NCBI GenBank assembly: GCA_963696505.1
Contig: CAVOKN010000031.1
Location: 1 to 45,056, forward strand
Length of the DNA: 45,056 bases
Source of the DNA: CAVOKN01 sp963696505
GTDB lineage: Bacteria; Pseudomonadota; Gammaproteobacteria; Burkholderiales; Rhodocyclaceae
Direction: 5' to 3'
Shown: positions 16,650-27,628 of the stretch, piece after piece
Numbering within the stretch: the stretch's first letter is position 1
How the letters are laid out: every line of letters begins with the position of its first letter
Made by a program: the position numbers and the translations under genes
Notes under the pieces: model-generated
What the model saw: the letters and a program-made list of their open reading frames with translations, nothing else
Databases searched by the model: none
Told to the model about the DNA's origin: nothing

Positions 16650-17834
16650 ATGAAAGCGATCGAATCTCCTGATTCAAGCGTTCCGGCAGGCAATCCGTCT
16701 CCTGCGGGTTCTGACTCGGCTGCTTCGATGCCCGCAGTCCAAATGCCCCGGGCAGGGCGGGACTTGGCGCTGAGCATCCTCGCTACGATCGCGGTCGTGT
16801 TCGCGTTGGAATGGGCGCAGAGCTTCGTGATTTCCCTGTTGCTCGGCATCCTCTTCGCCTACACCCTGAACCCCCTCGTCGTTTGGCTCGAACGGATTCG
16901 TATCCCGCGCGTGACGGGTACCAGTCTTGTGATGGTGGGTGTCGTGTGCGCGCTGGTCCTGGGGACCTACTCGTTGCGTGGGCAAGTGCAGACCATACTC
17001 GACCAGTTGCCCGACGCGGTGGGCAAGTTGTCAGCCGGTCTCGCCAGTCTGCGCAGGGGCCAGGCAAGTACCATGCAGATGGTGCAATCCGCTGCGAGCG
17101 AGATCGAGAAGGCGACGAGCCAGGCGGCAGGCACCGCTTCGACGCCGAAACAGCCGGCGACGCGCGTCGTCATCGACCCGCCCGGTTTCAAACTCGGTAA
17201 CTTCCTTTGGGCGGGTTCCATGGGAGCAGCAGGGTTGGCCGGTCAGGCAGCAATGGTGCTCTTCCTGACATTCTTTCTCCTGCTGTCCGGCGACACCTAC
17301 AAGCGAAAGCTGGTGCGACTCACGGGGCCCTCGCTGTCGAACCGGAAGATCACTGTGCACATCCTCGATGACATCAACGAATCGATCCAGCGCTACATGT
17401 TCATGCTCTTGGCGACCAACATGCTGATGGGACTGCTCACCTGGATCGCATTGCGCTGGATCGGTTTGGAGAACGCTGGCGCCTGGGCAGTGGCCGCGGG
17501 CCTGCTCCACGTCATTCCGTACTTCGGTCCGGCCGTCACTGCCGCCGGCCTGGGGATGGCGGCCTACATGCAGTTCGACGCCCTGTCAACGGCGCTGCTG
17601 GTCGCTGGGGCCTCGCTGGCGATCGCCACGGTCGTCGGGACCTTTGTCACCACCTGGATGACGGGCAGGATCGCCAGGATGAACACGGCAGCGGTGTTCG
17701 TTTCGCTCCTGTTCTGGGCATGGCTCTGGGGTATCTGGGGCATGCTGCTGAGCATTCCGATCATTGTGATCGTGAAAGTGGTGGCTCAGCATGTGGAGGA
17801 ACTTGCGCCAGTGGCTGAGTTGCTGGGGGACTAA
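16650..17834 (+). CDS. AI-2E family transporter (PerM/YdiK-like)
   Basis: A 394-residue inner-membrane protein. After a Pro/Ser-rich N-terminus come two close membrane helices (about 38-80, ending in FAYTLNPLVVWLER), a third near 90-110, a long soluble section (about 111-200), then four or five more helices (205-385) with the family signature LLHVIPYFGPAVTA. The family was named for autoinducer-2 export, but members also act as sodium/proton antiporters or have unknown substrates, so no substrate is assigned. The start is set by the frame, and the ribosome site is weak. It stands alone upstream of katG. Confidence 0.85.
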   Translation: MKAIESPDSSVPAGNPSPAGSDSAASMPAVQMPRAGRDLALSILATIAVVFALEWAQSFVISLLLGILFAYTLNPLVVWLERIRIPRVTGTSLVMVGVVCALVLGTYSLRGQVQTILDQLPDAVGKLSAGLASLRRGQASTMQMVQSAASEIEKATSQAAGTASTPKQPATRVVIDPPGFKLGNFLWAGSMGAAGLAGQAAMVLFLTFFLLLSGDTYKRKLVRLTGPSLSNRKITVHILDDINESIQRYMFMLLATNMLMGLLTWIALRWIGLENAGAWAVAAGLLHVIPYFGPAVTAAGLGMAAYMQFDALSTALLVAGASLAIATVVGTFVTTWMTGRIARMNTAAVFVSLLFWAWLWGIWGMLLSIPIIVIVKVVAQHVEELAPVAELLGD

Positions 17835-18141
17835 CTGGCCCATGGCTCCATGCGGTATGCGTTGTTGAGATTCCTTGCCGTGGCAGAGTGCCTGAATTGA
17901 ACGCTGGCACGAGGCGCACGAAGTGCATCGGATATTTGCGACAGTTGAAAACTTGGCTTCGCGAAAGCGACCGCTGCGCGTCGAGGTGGGCGCGCCGAGG
18001 GTTTACACAGAATGCGGTTTGCCCGGCTTTGATAGCGGGAGCCGATCGTCGACATAGTATTTATTCAATGGCGACTGGGATGCGTGCTCGATAAGCTGAT
18101 TCAGTGATTTTCCGAGTCACGTTTACAAGGAGTATTAAACC
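17835..18141. other. Upstream region of katG, 307 bases
   Basis: No gene. It contains a possible sigma-70 promoter (18029-18058) and the katG ribosome site AAGGAG at 18127-18132. A binding site for an oxidative-stress regulator such as OxyR is expected but was not recognised. Confidence 0.45.
18029..18058 (+). promoter_or_regulatory. Possible sigma-70 promoter of katG
   Basis: TTGATA (18029-18034) and CATAGT (18053-18058) are separated by 18 bases, about 80 bases before the katG start. The match to the consensus is moderate and was found by eye only. Confidence 0.3.
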
Positions 18142-20337
18142 ATGAGCAACGAAACCAAGTGCCCGTTTGTCGGCATGCACGGCGCCCGGACAACGGCCGG
18201 CGCGCAATCGAATCGGGACTGGTGGCCGAACCAGCTTAACCTCAGGATCCTGCACCAGCACTCCTCGAAGTCGAACCCCGTGGGGAAGAATTTCAACTAT
18301 GCCGCGGAGTTCAGGAAGCTCGAGCTGGCCGCACTGAAGAATGACCTCTACGCCCTGATGACCGACTCTCAAGACTGGTGGCCGGCCGACTGGGGCCACT
18401 ACGGCGGTCTGTTCATCCGCATGGCCTGGCACAGCGCGGGTACCTATCGCATCTCCGACGGGCGCGGCGGCGCCGGCCATGGCAACCAGCGCTTCGCGCC
18501 GGTTAATAGCTGGCCCGACAACGGCAACCTCGACAAGGCACGGCGGCTGCTCTGGCCGATCAAGCAGAAATATGGCAACAAGATCTCTTGGGCCGACCTC
18601 ATGATCCTGGCGGGCAACTGCGCGCTCGAATCGATGGGATTCAAGACCTTCGGCTTTGCCGGCGGACGCGAAGACATCTGGGAACCGGAAGAGGACATCT
18701 ACTGGGGCAGCGAATCCAAATGGCTGGACGACAAGCGTTACAGTGGAGACCGCCAACTGGAAACCCCCCTGGCCGCCGTGCAGATGGGCCTGATCTATGT
18801 GAACCCCGAGGGCCCCAACGGCAACCCGGATCCGGTCGCCTCGGGCCGCGATGTGCGCGAAACATTCGCCCGCATGGCCATGAATGACGAGGAGACGGTC
18901 GCACTGGTCGCGGGCGGGCACACCTTCGGCAAGGCCCATGGCGCGGGCGATCCGAAACTGGTTGGCGCCGAACCCGAATCCGCCCCCCTCGAAGAGATGG
19001 GTCTGGGCTGGAAGAACAGCTTCGGCTCCGGCAAAGGGGCGCACGCCACGACCAGCGGGATCGAAGGCGCATGGAAGCCGAACCCCACAAAGTGGGACAT
19101 GGGCTATTTCGACATGCTCTTCGGCTATGAGTGGGAACTGGTGAAGAGCCCCGCGGGCGCCTGGCAGTGGCTGGCCAAGGACGTGCGAGACGAGCACATG
19201 GTCCCGGATGCCCATGACCCGGCGAAGAAGCACCGGCCGATGATGACGACGGCAGACCTGTCTCTGCGCTTCGATCCTATCTACGAGCCGATCTCCCGGC
19301 GCTTCCACAAGGATCCTCAAGCCTTCGCCGACGCCTTCGGCCGCGCCTGGTTCAAGTTGACCCACCGCGACATGGGCCCGCGCTCGCGCTATCTGGGCCC
19401 CGAGGTTCCGTCAGAAATTCTAGTCTGGCAAGACCCCATCCCCGCCGTCGACCATGCACTGGTCGACGCCCAGGACATCGCGAATCTCAAGGCCAGGATC
19501 CTCGCCTCGGGCCTGTCGGTTTCTGAACTGGTGTCCACCGCCTGGGCTTCCGCCTCCACGTTTCGTGGCTCGGACAAGCGCGGCGGGGCCAACGGTGCGC
19601 GCATCAGGCTGGCGCCACAGAAGGACTGGGAGGCCAACCAGCCCACCCAGCTCTCAAAGGTGATGGCCTCCCTGGAAGCCATCCAGGCCGCCTTCAACGC
19701 GGCACAGAGGGGAGGCAAGAAAGTCTCGCTCGCCGATCTGATCGTGCTGGGAGGCTGTGCTGCCGTCGAGCAGGCCGCCAAGGTTGCCGGTCATCACGTC
19801 GAGGTAGCGTTCGCTCCCGGCCGCACCGATGCGTCGCAGCAACAGACCGACGTCGAGTCCTTCGCGGTGCTCGAACCCACCGCCGATGGGTTCCGCAACT
19901 ACCTCAAGGGTCCATCCCGCGTGCCGGCCGAGGAACTGCTGCTCGACAAAGCGCAGCTGCTGACGCTGACTGCGCCCGAGATGACGGTCCTCATCGGTGG
20001 CATGCGCGCGCTCAATGCCAATGTCGGCCAGTCGGACCATGGCGTCTTCACGAAACACCCCGGCACCCTGAGCAACGACTTCTTTTTGAACGTGCTCGAC
20101 ATGGGCACGGTCTGGACGCCGACCTCCGACGCCAAAGATGTGTTCGAAGGCCGCGATCGCGCGACCGGCGGACTCAAGTGGATCGCCACGCGCGTCGATC
20201 TGGTCTTCGGGTCGAACTCGCAGTTGCGGGCGTTGGCCGAAGTCTATGCTTGCGACGACGCGAAAGAGGCCTTCGTGCGAGACTTTGTGGCAGCGTGGAG
20301 CAAGGTGATGAACCTAGATCGCTTCGACTTGAAGTGA
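18142..20337 (+). CDS. katG: Catalase-peroxidase
   Basis: Bifunctional heme enzyme that removes hydrogen peroxide (catalase) and oxidises small donors (peroxidase) in the cytosol. The 731-residue length is normal. The N-terminal active domain has distal Arg93, Trp96 and His97 in IRMAWHSAGTYR; Tyr219 (YVNPEGPNG) and Met245 (ARMAMND) complete the Met-Tyr-Trp crosslink needed for catalase activity; proximal His260 is in VAGGHTFGKAHGAG. The inactive C-terminal repeat domain (about 430-731) is complete. ATG 18142 has AAGGAG nine bases upstream. It is convergent with ureG; a hairpin at 20351-20392 lies between them. Confidence 0.98.
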   Translation: MSNETKCPFVGMHGARTTAGAQSNRDWWPNQLNLRILHQHSSKSNPVGKNFNYAAEFRKLELAALKNDLYALMTDSQDWWPADWGHYGGLFIRMAWHSAGTYRISDGRGGAGHGNQRFAPVNSWPDNGNLDKARRLLWPIKQKYGNKISWADLMILAGNCALESMGFKTFGFAGGREDIWEPEEDIYWGSESKWLDDKRYSGDRQLETPLAAVQMGLIYVNPEGPNGNPDPVASGRDVRETFARMAMNDEETVALVAGGHTFGKAHGAGDPKLVGAEPESAPLEEMGLGWKNSFGSGKGAHATTSGIEGAWKPNPTKWDMGYFDMLFGYEWELVKSPAGAWQWLAKDVRDEHMVPDAHDPAKKHRPMMTTADLSLRFDPIYEPISRRFHKDPQAFADAFGRAWFKLTHRDMGPRSRYLGPEVPSEILVWQDPIPAVDHALVDAQDIANLKARILASGLSVSELVSTAWASASTFRGSDKRGGANGARIRLAPQKDWEANQPTQLSKVMASLEAIQAAFNAAQRGGKKVSLADLIVLGGCAAVEQAAKVAGHHVEVAFAPGRTDASQQQTDVESFAVLEPTADGFRNYLKGPSRVPAEELLLDKAQLLTLTAPEMTVLIGGMRALNANVGQSDHGVFTKHPGTLSNDFFLNVLDMGTVWTPTSDAKDVFEGRDRATGGLKWIATRVDLVFGSNSQLRALAEVYACDDAKEAFVRDFVAAWSKVMNLDRFDLK

Positions 20338-20350
20338 TGTAGGTAAGGGG

Positions 20351-20392
20351 TTCTGGAATGCCACGCGAGCATGTTTGCGCTGGCATCCAGAA
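20351..20392. terminator. Hairpin between convergent katG and ureG
   Basis: TTCTGG and ATGCCA (20351-20356 and 20358-20363, one bulged A) pair with TGGCAT and CCAGAA (20381-20392). It lies 13 bases after katG and 70 after ureG. No T tract follows, so the terminator role is inferred from position. Confidence 0.4.
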
Positions 20393-20464
20393 CTCCATCA
20401 CCTCACAACACGGTGGCCGGCGAGCCAGCCCGGCTACGCCTGCTTTGATGCAGTGCGGCTGCCC

Positions 20465-21091
20465 TCAGCGCAACATTCCCTCGCGCTCGATGAAGGCGAT
20501 GATCTCGACGAGCCCCTGCCCGGTCTTGAGGTTGCTGAAGACGAAGGGCCGCCCGCCACGCATCTTTTTCGCGTCGCGCTCCATCACCTCGAGCGAGGCG
20601 CCGACCATGGGCGCGAGGTCGATCTTGTTGATGACCAGCAGATCGCTGCGGGTGATGCCGGGGCCACCCTTGCGCGGAATCTTGTCCCCCGCAGCCACGT
20701 CGATGACATAGATGGTCAGGTCCGACAGTTCGGGGCTGAAGGTGGCGGCGAGGTTGTCTCCGCCGGACTCGACAAACACTGCGTCCAGGCCAGGAAACAG
20801 GGCGTTGAGCCGCGCCACCGCTTCGAGGTTGATCGAAGCGTCCTCGCGGATTGCCGTGTGGGGGCAGCCGCCGGTCTCGACGCCGATGATGCGTTCGGGC
20901 GGTAGCGCTTCGTTGCGCACCAGGAACTGGGCATCCTCCTCGGTGTAGATGTCGTTGGTGACCACCGCGATTTCGTAGCGGTCGCGCAGCGCGCGGCACA
21001 GGGCCAGGGCCAGCGCAGTCTTGCCCGACCCGACAGGGCCGCCGATGCCGATGCGCAGGGCGCGAGCTTTGGCGGGCGGGTTGTCATTCAT
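20465..21091 (-). CDS. ureG: Urease accessory GTPase UreG
   Basis: A 208-residue GTPase that powers nickel insertion into urease with UreD, UreF and UreE. P-loop GPVGSGKTALA is near residue 18, the nickel-binding CPH motif is in GVETGGCPHTAIRED, ESGGDNLAATFSPEL gives the switch region, and NKIDLAP the guanine-recognition motif. It is last in the urea cluster, separated from ureF by 183 bases that hold a palindromic repeat. All catalytic motifs are intact. Confidence 0.97.
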   Translation of the reverse strand: MNDNPPAKARALRIGIGGPVGSGKTALALALCRALRDRYEIAVVTNDIYTEEDAQFLVRNEALPPERIIGVETGGCPHTAIREDASINLEAVARLNALFPGLDAVFVESGGDNLAATFSPELSDLTIYVIDVAAGDKIPRKGGPGITRSDLLVINKIDLAPMVGASLEVMERDAKKMRGGRPFVFSNLKTGQGLVEIIAFIEREGMLR

Positions 21092-21158
21092 ATGGGATTC
21101 CTATGCGATGGTGTCAGCAGGCATCCGGCGTCAGTGCCGGCTCTCCCAGAGTGCCGCA

Positions 21159-21209
21159 GGTGCGCGGTGCGCACCGATACAGTCCCACGAACGGTGCGCA
21201 CGGCGCACC
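21159..21209. repeat. Palindromic intergenic repeat (GGTGCGC family), copy 1
   Basis: Arms of 18 bases (21159-21176 and 21192-21209) are reverse complements with one mismatch, and CTAC follows the right arm. It is the same family as 24981-25033, 32525-32540 and 39577-39603. It sits between ureF and ureG. Confidence 0.75.
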
Positions 21210-21274
21210 CTACCCCCGGGGAAGGCCCAGGCTGCTTGTCAGGGTGGGCACCAAGCTTCATTGGCAATCTGATG

Positions 21275-21967
21275 TCAGGACCTGAACAGTCGTGAATACT
21301 GCGTCTCGTGCCGGCAGCTCGCGATGGCGAGCGCCGGGGCGAAACCGTTCAGGCCATCTTCCCAATCATCATTGCTGCGGGAGAGCAGTTCTTCGACCAG
21401 TGCCGGGATCTCCGCGCCGATGCGCCACAGCAGCCGCTGGCCCGCGGCCTGGCCCAGCGGCACCAGCTTGAGCGCCGCCATCGCCTGATTCTCCAGCCAC
21501 GCCCACAGGTAGCCTGCCACCGCCTCCCGTGGTTCGATGGCGGCGTGGCGGGCGAGGAGGCTCCACACCAGGGGGAAGCTCGGCGACTCCAATGCGTCCA
21601 GCCGTGCCAGTGCCGCCGTGTCGCAGGCACCGACTTCGTGCGCCAGTCGGGCGAGGGAGTAGCCCATCTGCAGCGTCTCCGCGCGCAGTTCGGCGCTTTC
21701 GCGGCTGGCGACGAAGGCTTCGTTGAGCGTTTGCAGGAGTGGAGAGTCGTCCGCGGACCATGCGTCCATCATCGCAGCGAGGAGCGGCGCCTCGAAGCCG
21801 GCGGGCGAGGCGCGCAGCGCGCCCGCTATCCAGTCGCCGGCGGAGGCCTCGTTGCTCACGCGCCCACACTCCACCGCCCATTCGATGCCCTGGGAATAGC
21901 TGTAGGCGCCCACCGGCAGCGTGGGGCTTGCGAGTTGGAGCAGGCGGACGAGCGCGGTGCCGCTCAT
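21275..21967 (-). CDS. ureF: Urease accessory protein UreF
   Basis: A 230-residue helical accessory protein that bridges UreD and UreG in the urease maturation complex. Family motifs are visible: LLQLASPTLPVGAYSYSQG near the N-terminus, GDWIAGAL, and the C-terminal tail ASCRHETQYSRLFRS. Start ATG 21967 overlaps the ureE stop codon by four bases (ATGA); the much longer open frame upstream is in another frame of ureE and is not used. Length is normal. Confidence 0.95.
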   Translation of the reverse strand: MSGTALVRLLQLASPTLPVGAYSYSQGIEWAVECGRVSNEASAGDWIAGALRASPAGFEAPLLAAMMDAWSADDSPLLQTLNEAFVASRESAELRAETLQMGYSLARLAHEVGACDTAALARLDALESPSFPLVWSLLARHAAIEPREAVAGYLWAWLENQAMAALKLVPLGQAAGQRLLWRIGAEIPALVEELLSRSNDDWEDGLNGFAPALAIASCRHETQYSRLFRS

Positions 21968-22443
21968 CCGGCGCGGCGGTACTGGTGGATGCGGGCGGAG
22001 CCGTGAGTGTCGTGCACGTGGCCCTGGCCGTAGGCACCGGCTTCCGGTTCGAAGGGCTCGGTCACTTCCCTCACGTCGGCGTCGAGACCCACGACCATGT
22101 CGCGCAGCACGTGGTCGGTGGGAAAGCGCAGCCAGCCTTCGCCGAGCTCGACCGCGGTGTGGCGGTTCCCGAGGTGGAAGGCAATGCGTGCCAATTTGCG
22201 CAGCGACGCGCTCCACACCTCCATCAGCCGCTCGGGTGCCGCGACCACTTCGACGACCCGTCCGTCGCTGCCCCGCAGCTTGTCGCCGCCCCGCAGCACC
22301 GTGCCGGGTTCGAGGAACAGGCCGATCTCCTCGCCCGATTCCAGCCTGGCGCGCATCCGGCTCCGGCAGCGCGCTTCGAACGGCAGCACCAGCTTGTCGC
22401 TTGCCGCCAAATGTCTTTCACATACTCCTTCGATCAACAGCAT
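21964..22443 (-). CDS. ureE: Urease accessory nickel chaperone UreE
   Basis: A 159-residue nickel carrier that delivers nickel to the urease complex. It has the N-terminal UreE domain (LPFEARCRSRMRARLESGE) and the metal-binding domain with LGNRHTAVELGEG. The C-terminal tail has only four histidines (GHVHDTHGSARIH), much less than the His-rich tails of some UreE proteins. ATG 22443 is chosen because GGGAG lies five bases upstream; two earlier Met codons are possible. It overlaps ureF by ATGA. It is separated from ureC by 195 bases with a GC-rich repeat. Confidence 0.93.
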   Translation of the reverse strand: MLLIEGVCERHLAASDKLVLPFEARCRSRMRARLESGEEIGLFLEPGTVLRGGDKLRGSDGRVVEVVAAPERLMEVWSASLRKLARIAFHLGNRHTAVELGEGWLRFPTDHVLRDMVVGLDADVREVTEPFEPEAGAYGQGHVHDTHGSARIHQYRRAG

Positions 22444-22549
22444 CGTCACTCCCATCCTGAACACGAGGAAAATTCGTCTCCTTCTCCTCCCTCGGTATTT
22501 GGACGGTGTTTGTCTTGAGCTACCACGCTTCGCAAGTTCGCCCGCCGAT

Positions 22550-22605
22550 CGCCCCCTCCCTTCGCCCTCCCCCGCGCGCGGCGGAGGGTTGGGGTGTGGG
22601 CAGCC
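22550..22605. repeat. GC-rich hairpin-type repeat between ureC and ureE
   Basis: A C-rich then G-rich stretch, with CCCTCC pairing to GGAGGG around a GCGC-rich loop and a GGTTGGGGTGTGGG flank. It is similar in composition and order to 27565-27618 and to the hairpin at 30437-30460. Confidence 0.5.
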
Positions 22606-22638
22606 GCGGGCGTGTTCGTGGACTGCCGGATCACGACA

Positions 22639-24338
<1,700 letters not shown>

Positions 24339-24342
<4 letters not shown>

Positions 24343-24650
24343 GGCCGCAGCGCTCCCATCACCTTGCCGGCGAAGCCATACACCTTCCGCTCGCCTGCCA
24401 GGGCCACCAGTTCCACGGTTCGCGTCTGACCCGGCTCGAAGCGCACCGCGGTGCCCGCCGCGATGTTCAGACGCATGCCATAGGCTTGCTCGCGCTCGAA
24501 TTGCAGCGCGTCGTTGGTCTCGAAGAAGTGGTAGTGGGAGCCGACCTGTATCGGCCGGTCGCCGCTGTTGGCCACGGTCAAAGTCAGTGTTCGGCGACCG
24601 GTATTGATCTCGATGTCGCCGTCCAGGGTTTCGATTTCGCCTGGAATCAT
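24339..24650 (-). CDS. ureB: Urease subunit beta
   Basis: A 103-residue small structural subunit of urease. Typical features: start MIPGEIETLDGDIEINTGR, then the conserved NSGDRPIQVGSHYHFFETN and AGTAVRFEPGQTRTVELV. It lies 10 bases after ureA and overlaps ureC by ATGA, so the three structural genes are tightly coupled. Confidence 0.98.
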
Positions 24651-24660
24651 CTCGTTCTCC

Positions 24661-24963
24661 TCAGATGATGGGGTGATGCACCGTGACCAGCTTGGTGCCG
24701 TCGGGAAAGGTGGCTTCGATCTGGATCTCCGGGATCATCTCGGGCACGCCGTCCATGACGTCGTCACGGGTGAGCAGGGTCGCGCCGTGGCTCATCAGCT
24801 CGGCGACGCTGCGGCCGTCCCGCGCACCTTCCATGATGGCGGCACTGATGAAGGCCACCGCCTCCGGATAGTTGAGCTTGAGGCCGCGGGCGCGGCGCCG
24901 TTCCGCCAGCAGTCCGGCGGTGAAGATCAGCAGCTTGTCCTTCTCTCTCGGTGTCAGTTCCAT
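24661..24963 (-). CDS. ureA: Urease subunit gamma
   Basis: A 100-residue gamma subunit: MELTPREKDKLLIFTAGLLA at the N-terminus, LNYPEAVAFISAAIMEGARD in the centre and VTVHHPII at the end, all family hallmarks. Normal length. It is separated from ureD by 75 bases filled with a palindromic repeat. Confidence 0.98.
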   Translation of the reverse strand: MELTPREKDKLLIFTAGLLAERRRARGLKLNYPEAVAFISAAIMEGARDGRSVAELMSHGATLLTRDDVMDGVPEMIPEIQIEATFPDGTKLVTVHHPII

Positions 24964-24980
24964 TCGCGTCTTTCCAAGCC

Positions 24981-25033
24981 GTAGGGTGCGCCGTGCGCAT
25001 CATCCTTGTACCGGTGCGCATGGCGCACCCTAC
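24981..25033. repeat. Palindromic intergenic repeat (GTAGGGTGCGCC family), copy 2
   Basis: GTAGGGTGCGCCGTGCGCA at 24981-24999 pairs with its reverse complement at 25015-25033 with one mismatch and a 15-base loop. It occupies nearly the whole gap between ureD and ureA. Confidence 0.8.
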
Positions 25034-25038
25034 GAACA

Positions 25039-25878
25039 TCATGTCGCCCAGATGCGCGGCATTGCTGCCTCGCGGCCTAGCAGGGCCGGGCGCAGCGCCT
25101 GCCACAGTTTCACGAAATAGCGCCGGCCGTGCTCGGCGTTGTCCCCCAGCCAGCGCGCCAGCGTCACCGCGGGAAGCCGCGTGACGCCCCATAGCCCCGA
25201 GTCCGCCTCGATGCCGCGCAGCGCCTGCATCACGATGGCATCGACATCGGCACCGGCGGCAACCAGGCTGCCGAACGCGGTGTGGCCGTCAAGTACCGAC
25301 GGGGCTTGCAGCGCCATGCCGCTGCCCTCGATGATGCCGCGCTCGATCCACAGCGGCCTGCCGTCGCGCTCTATGCGGCTGGCGATGCGCAGTGCGCCGG
25401 ATCGGAAGCGTTCCCCGCTGGCGTGGCGTCCGAGGCAGACCATGTCCCAGCCCAGGTAGCGGCTGCCCGCGTTCAGCCGCACGGTACTGTCCGTGCGAGC
25501 GATTGCGCCGTCGAACACGATGTTTTCCTGGGGCAGCCATTCCAGCGCGGCGCCTGCCTCCACGTCGAACAGCAGCGACTGGCGCGCCTGCATGCCGGCC
25601 GAGCGGTACCACTTGCCCGCGCCGGGCGTGGTAAGCAGGGCGTGGGCGCCGCGGCCGATGCTGGCGTGCAGTGCGAGACTGTCGCCGCCAGCGATGCCCG
25701 CCGGCGGATGCAGCACGATGGCATGACACACGCCGCTGCCCTCGGGATGTAGCGACTTCTGCACCCGCAGCGGACCGCTGTGGCGGCGCGCCGCCAGCAC
25801 GCTGCGCTCGCCGCGCCGCTCGAAATCGAGATCGAGGGTGGCATGCCAGCCAGTGCCGACAAAGGGGTCGCGGTGCAT
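25039..25878 (-). CDS. ureD: Urease accessory protein UreD
   Basis: A 279-residue urease maturation scaffold (UreH in some species). Family patterns: VLHPPAGIAGGDSL, TTPGAGKWYRS, LPQENIVFDGA and the C-terminal LWQALRPALLGREAAMPRIWAT. It starts seven bases after urtE, which ties uptake and hydrolysis genes into one unit. Confidence 0.96.
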   Translation of the reverse strand: MHRDPFVGTGWHATLDLDFERRGERSVLAARRHSGPLRVQKSLHPEGSGVCHAIVLHPPAGIAGGDSLALHASIGRGAHALLTTPGAGKWYRSAGMQARQSLLFDVEAGAALEWLPQENIVFDGAIARTDSTVRLNAGSRYLGWDMVCLGRHASGERFRSGALRIASRIERDGRPLWIERGIIEGSGMALQAPSVLDGHTAFGSLVAAGADVDAIVMQALRGIEADSGLWGVTRLPAVTLARWLGDNAEHGRRYFVKLWQALRPALLGREAAMPRIWAT

Positions 25879-25885
25879 CGGCCCA

Positions 25886-26578
25886 TCATACCGCGAGCAG
25901 TTCTTTTACGCGGTCCTTCTCCATGTCGGCGCCGGCGCCGCGGGCGATGATCTCGCCGCGCTCCATTACGAGGTAGTGGTCTGCCAGCGAGCGGGCGAAG
26001 TCGTAGTACTGCTCCACCAGCAGGATCGCCATCTCGCCGCTCTGCGCCAGGCTGCGGATGGCGCGCTCGATGTCCTTGATGATGGAAGGCTGTATGCCCT
26101 CCGTCGGCTCGTCCAGGATCAGCAGGCGCGGACCCATGGCCAGCGCCCGGCCGATGGCGAGTTGCTGCTGCTGGCCGCCGGAGAGGTCGCCGCCACGCCG
26201 GCCCAGCATCTGTTTGAGCACCGGGAACATCTCGAAGATGCGCGGCGGGACCGCGGTGCCGCTCGGCTTCGCGGCCAGGCCCATGAGCAGGTTCTCTTCC
26301 ACCGTCAGGCGGGGAAAGATCTCGCGCCCCTGGGGCACGTAGCCGATGCCGGCGCGCACGCGGGCGTGGGCCGGCTGGCGCGTGATCTCGGCGCCCTCGA
26401 ACTCGATGCGCCCGGATGCTGAGGGCACCAGACCCATCAGCGTCTTGAGCAGCGTCGTCTTGCCCACCCCGTTGCGGCCGAGCAGGGCCGTGACCTTGCC
26501 CGCCGGCGCCTCGAAGCTGAGGTTGCGCAGGATGTGGCTGCCGCCGTAGTACTGGTTGAGATTAGATACCAAGAGCAT
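25886..26578 (-). CDS. urtE: Urea ABC transporter ATP-binding protein UrtE
   Basis: A 230-residue ATPase of the high-affinity urea transporter. Walker A GRNGVGKTT (about 35-43), signature LSGGQQQQLAIGRAL, Walker B LLILDEPTEGI, and the LivF-type ending MEKDRVKELLAV. It pairs with UrtD at the membrane complex UrtBC. No clear ribosome site precedes the start, which lies 68 bases after urtD. Confidence 0.96.
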   Translation of the reverse strand: MLLVSNLNQYYGGSHILRNLSFEAPAGKVTALLGRNGVGKTTLLKTLMGLVPSASGRIEFEGAEITRQPAHARVRAGIGYVPQGREIFPRLTVEENLLMGLAAKPSGTAVPPRIFEMFPVLKQMLGRRGGDLSGGQQQQLAIGRALAMGPRLLILDEPTEGIQPSIIKDIERAIRSLAQSGEMAILLVEQYYDFARSLADHYLVMERGEIIARGAGADMEKDRVKELLAV

Positions 26579-26646
26579 TTTTCGGTCAGCAGTCAGTGGC
26601 GGCGAAGAAGTTCGGCAAGCGGAGGGTGTCCGTCAATCCTCGATCC

Positions 26647-27540
<894 letters not shown>

Positions 27541-27564
27541 AGAACTTCCGCGCCGCAGGCGCGC

Positions 27565-27618
27565 TCGAAGCGCCCCTCGCCCCTCGTGGGAGAGGGGTTG
27601 GGGGTGAGGGGGGGAGGC
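27565..27618. repeat. GC-rich repeat between urtC and urtD
   Basis: On the minus strand this stretch would read PHPQPLSHEGRG, a known sign of dispersed GC-rich repeats in proteobacterial genomes. C-rich and G-rich blocks (CCCCTC and GAGGGG types) can pair. It is the same class as 22550-22605. Confidence 0.55.
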
Positions 27619-27628
27619 GCGAGCCGAC

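Noticed and set aside
24981..25033. The ureA-ureD palindrome as a riboswitch or CRISPR repeat
   Set aside because: Single inverted repeat per gap, no direct-repeat array with unique spacers, and the same sequence recurs in unrelated gaps; it fits a dispersed palindrome.
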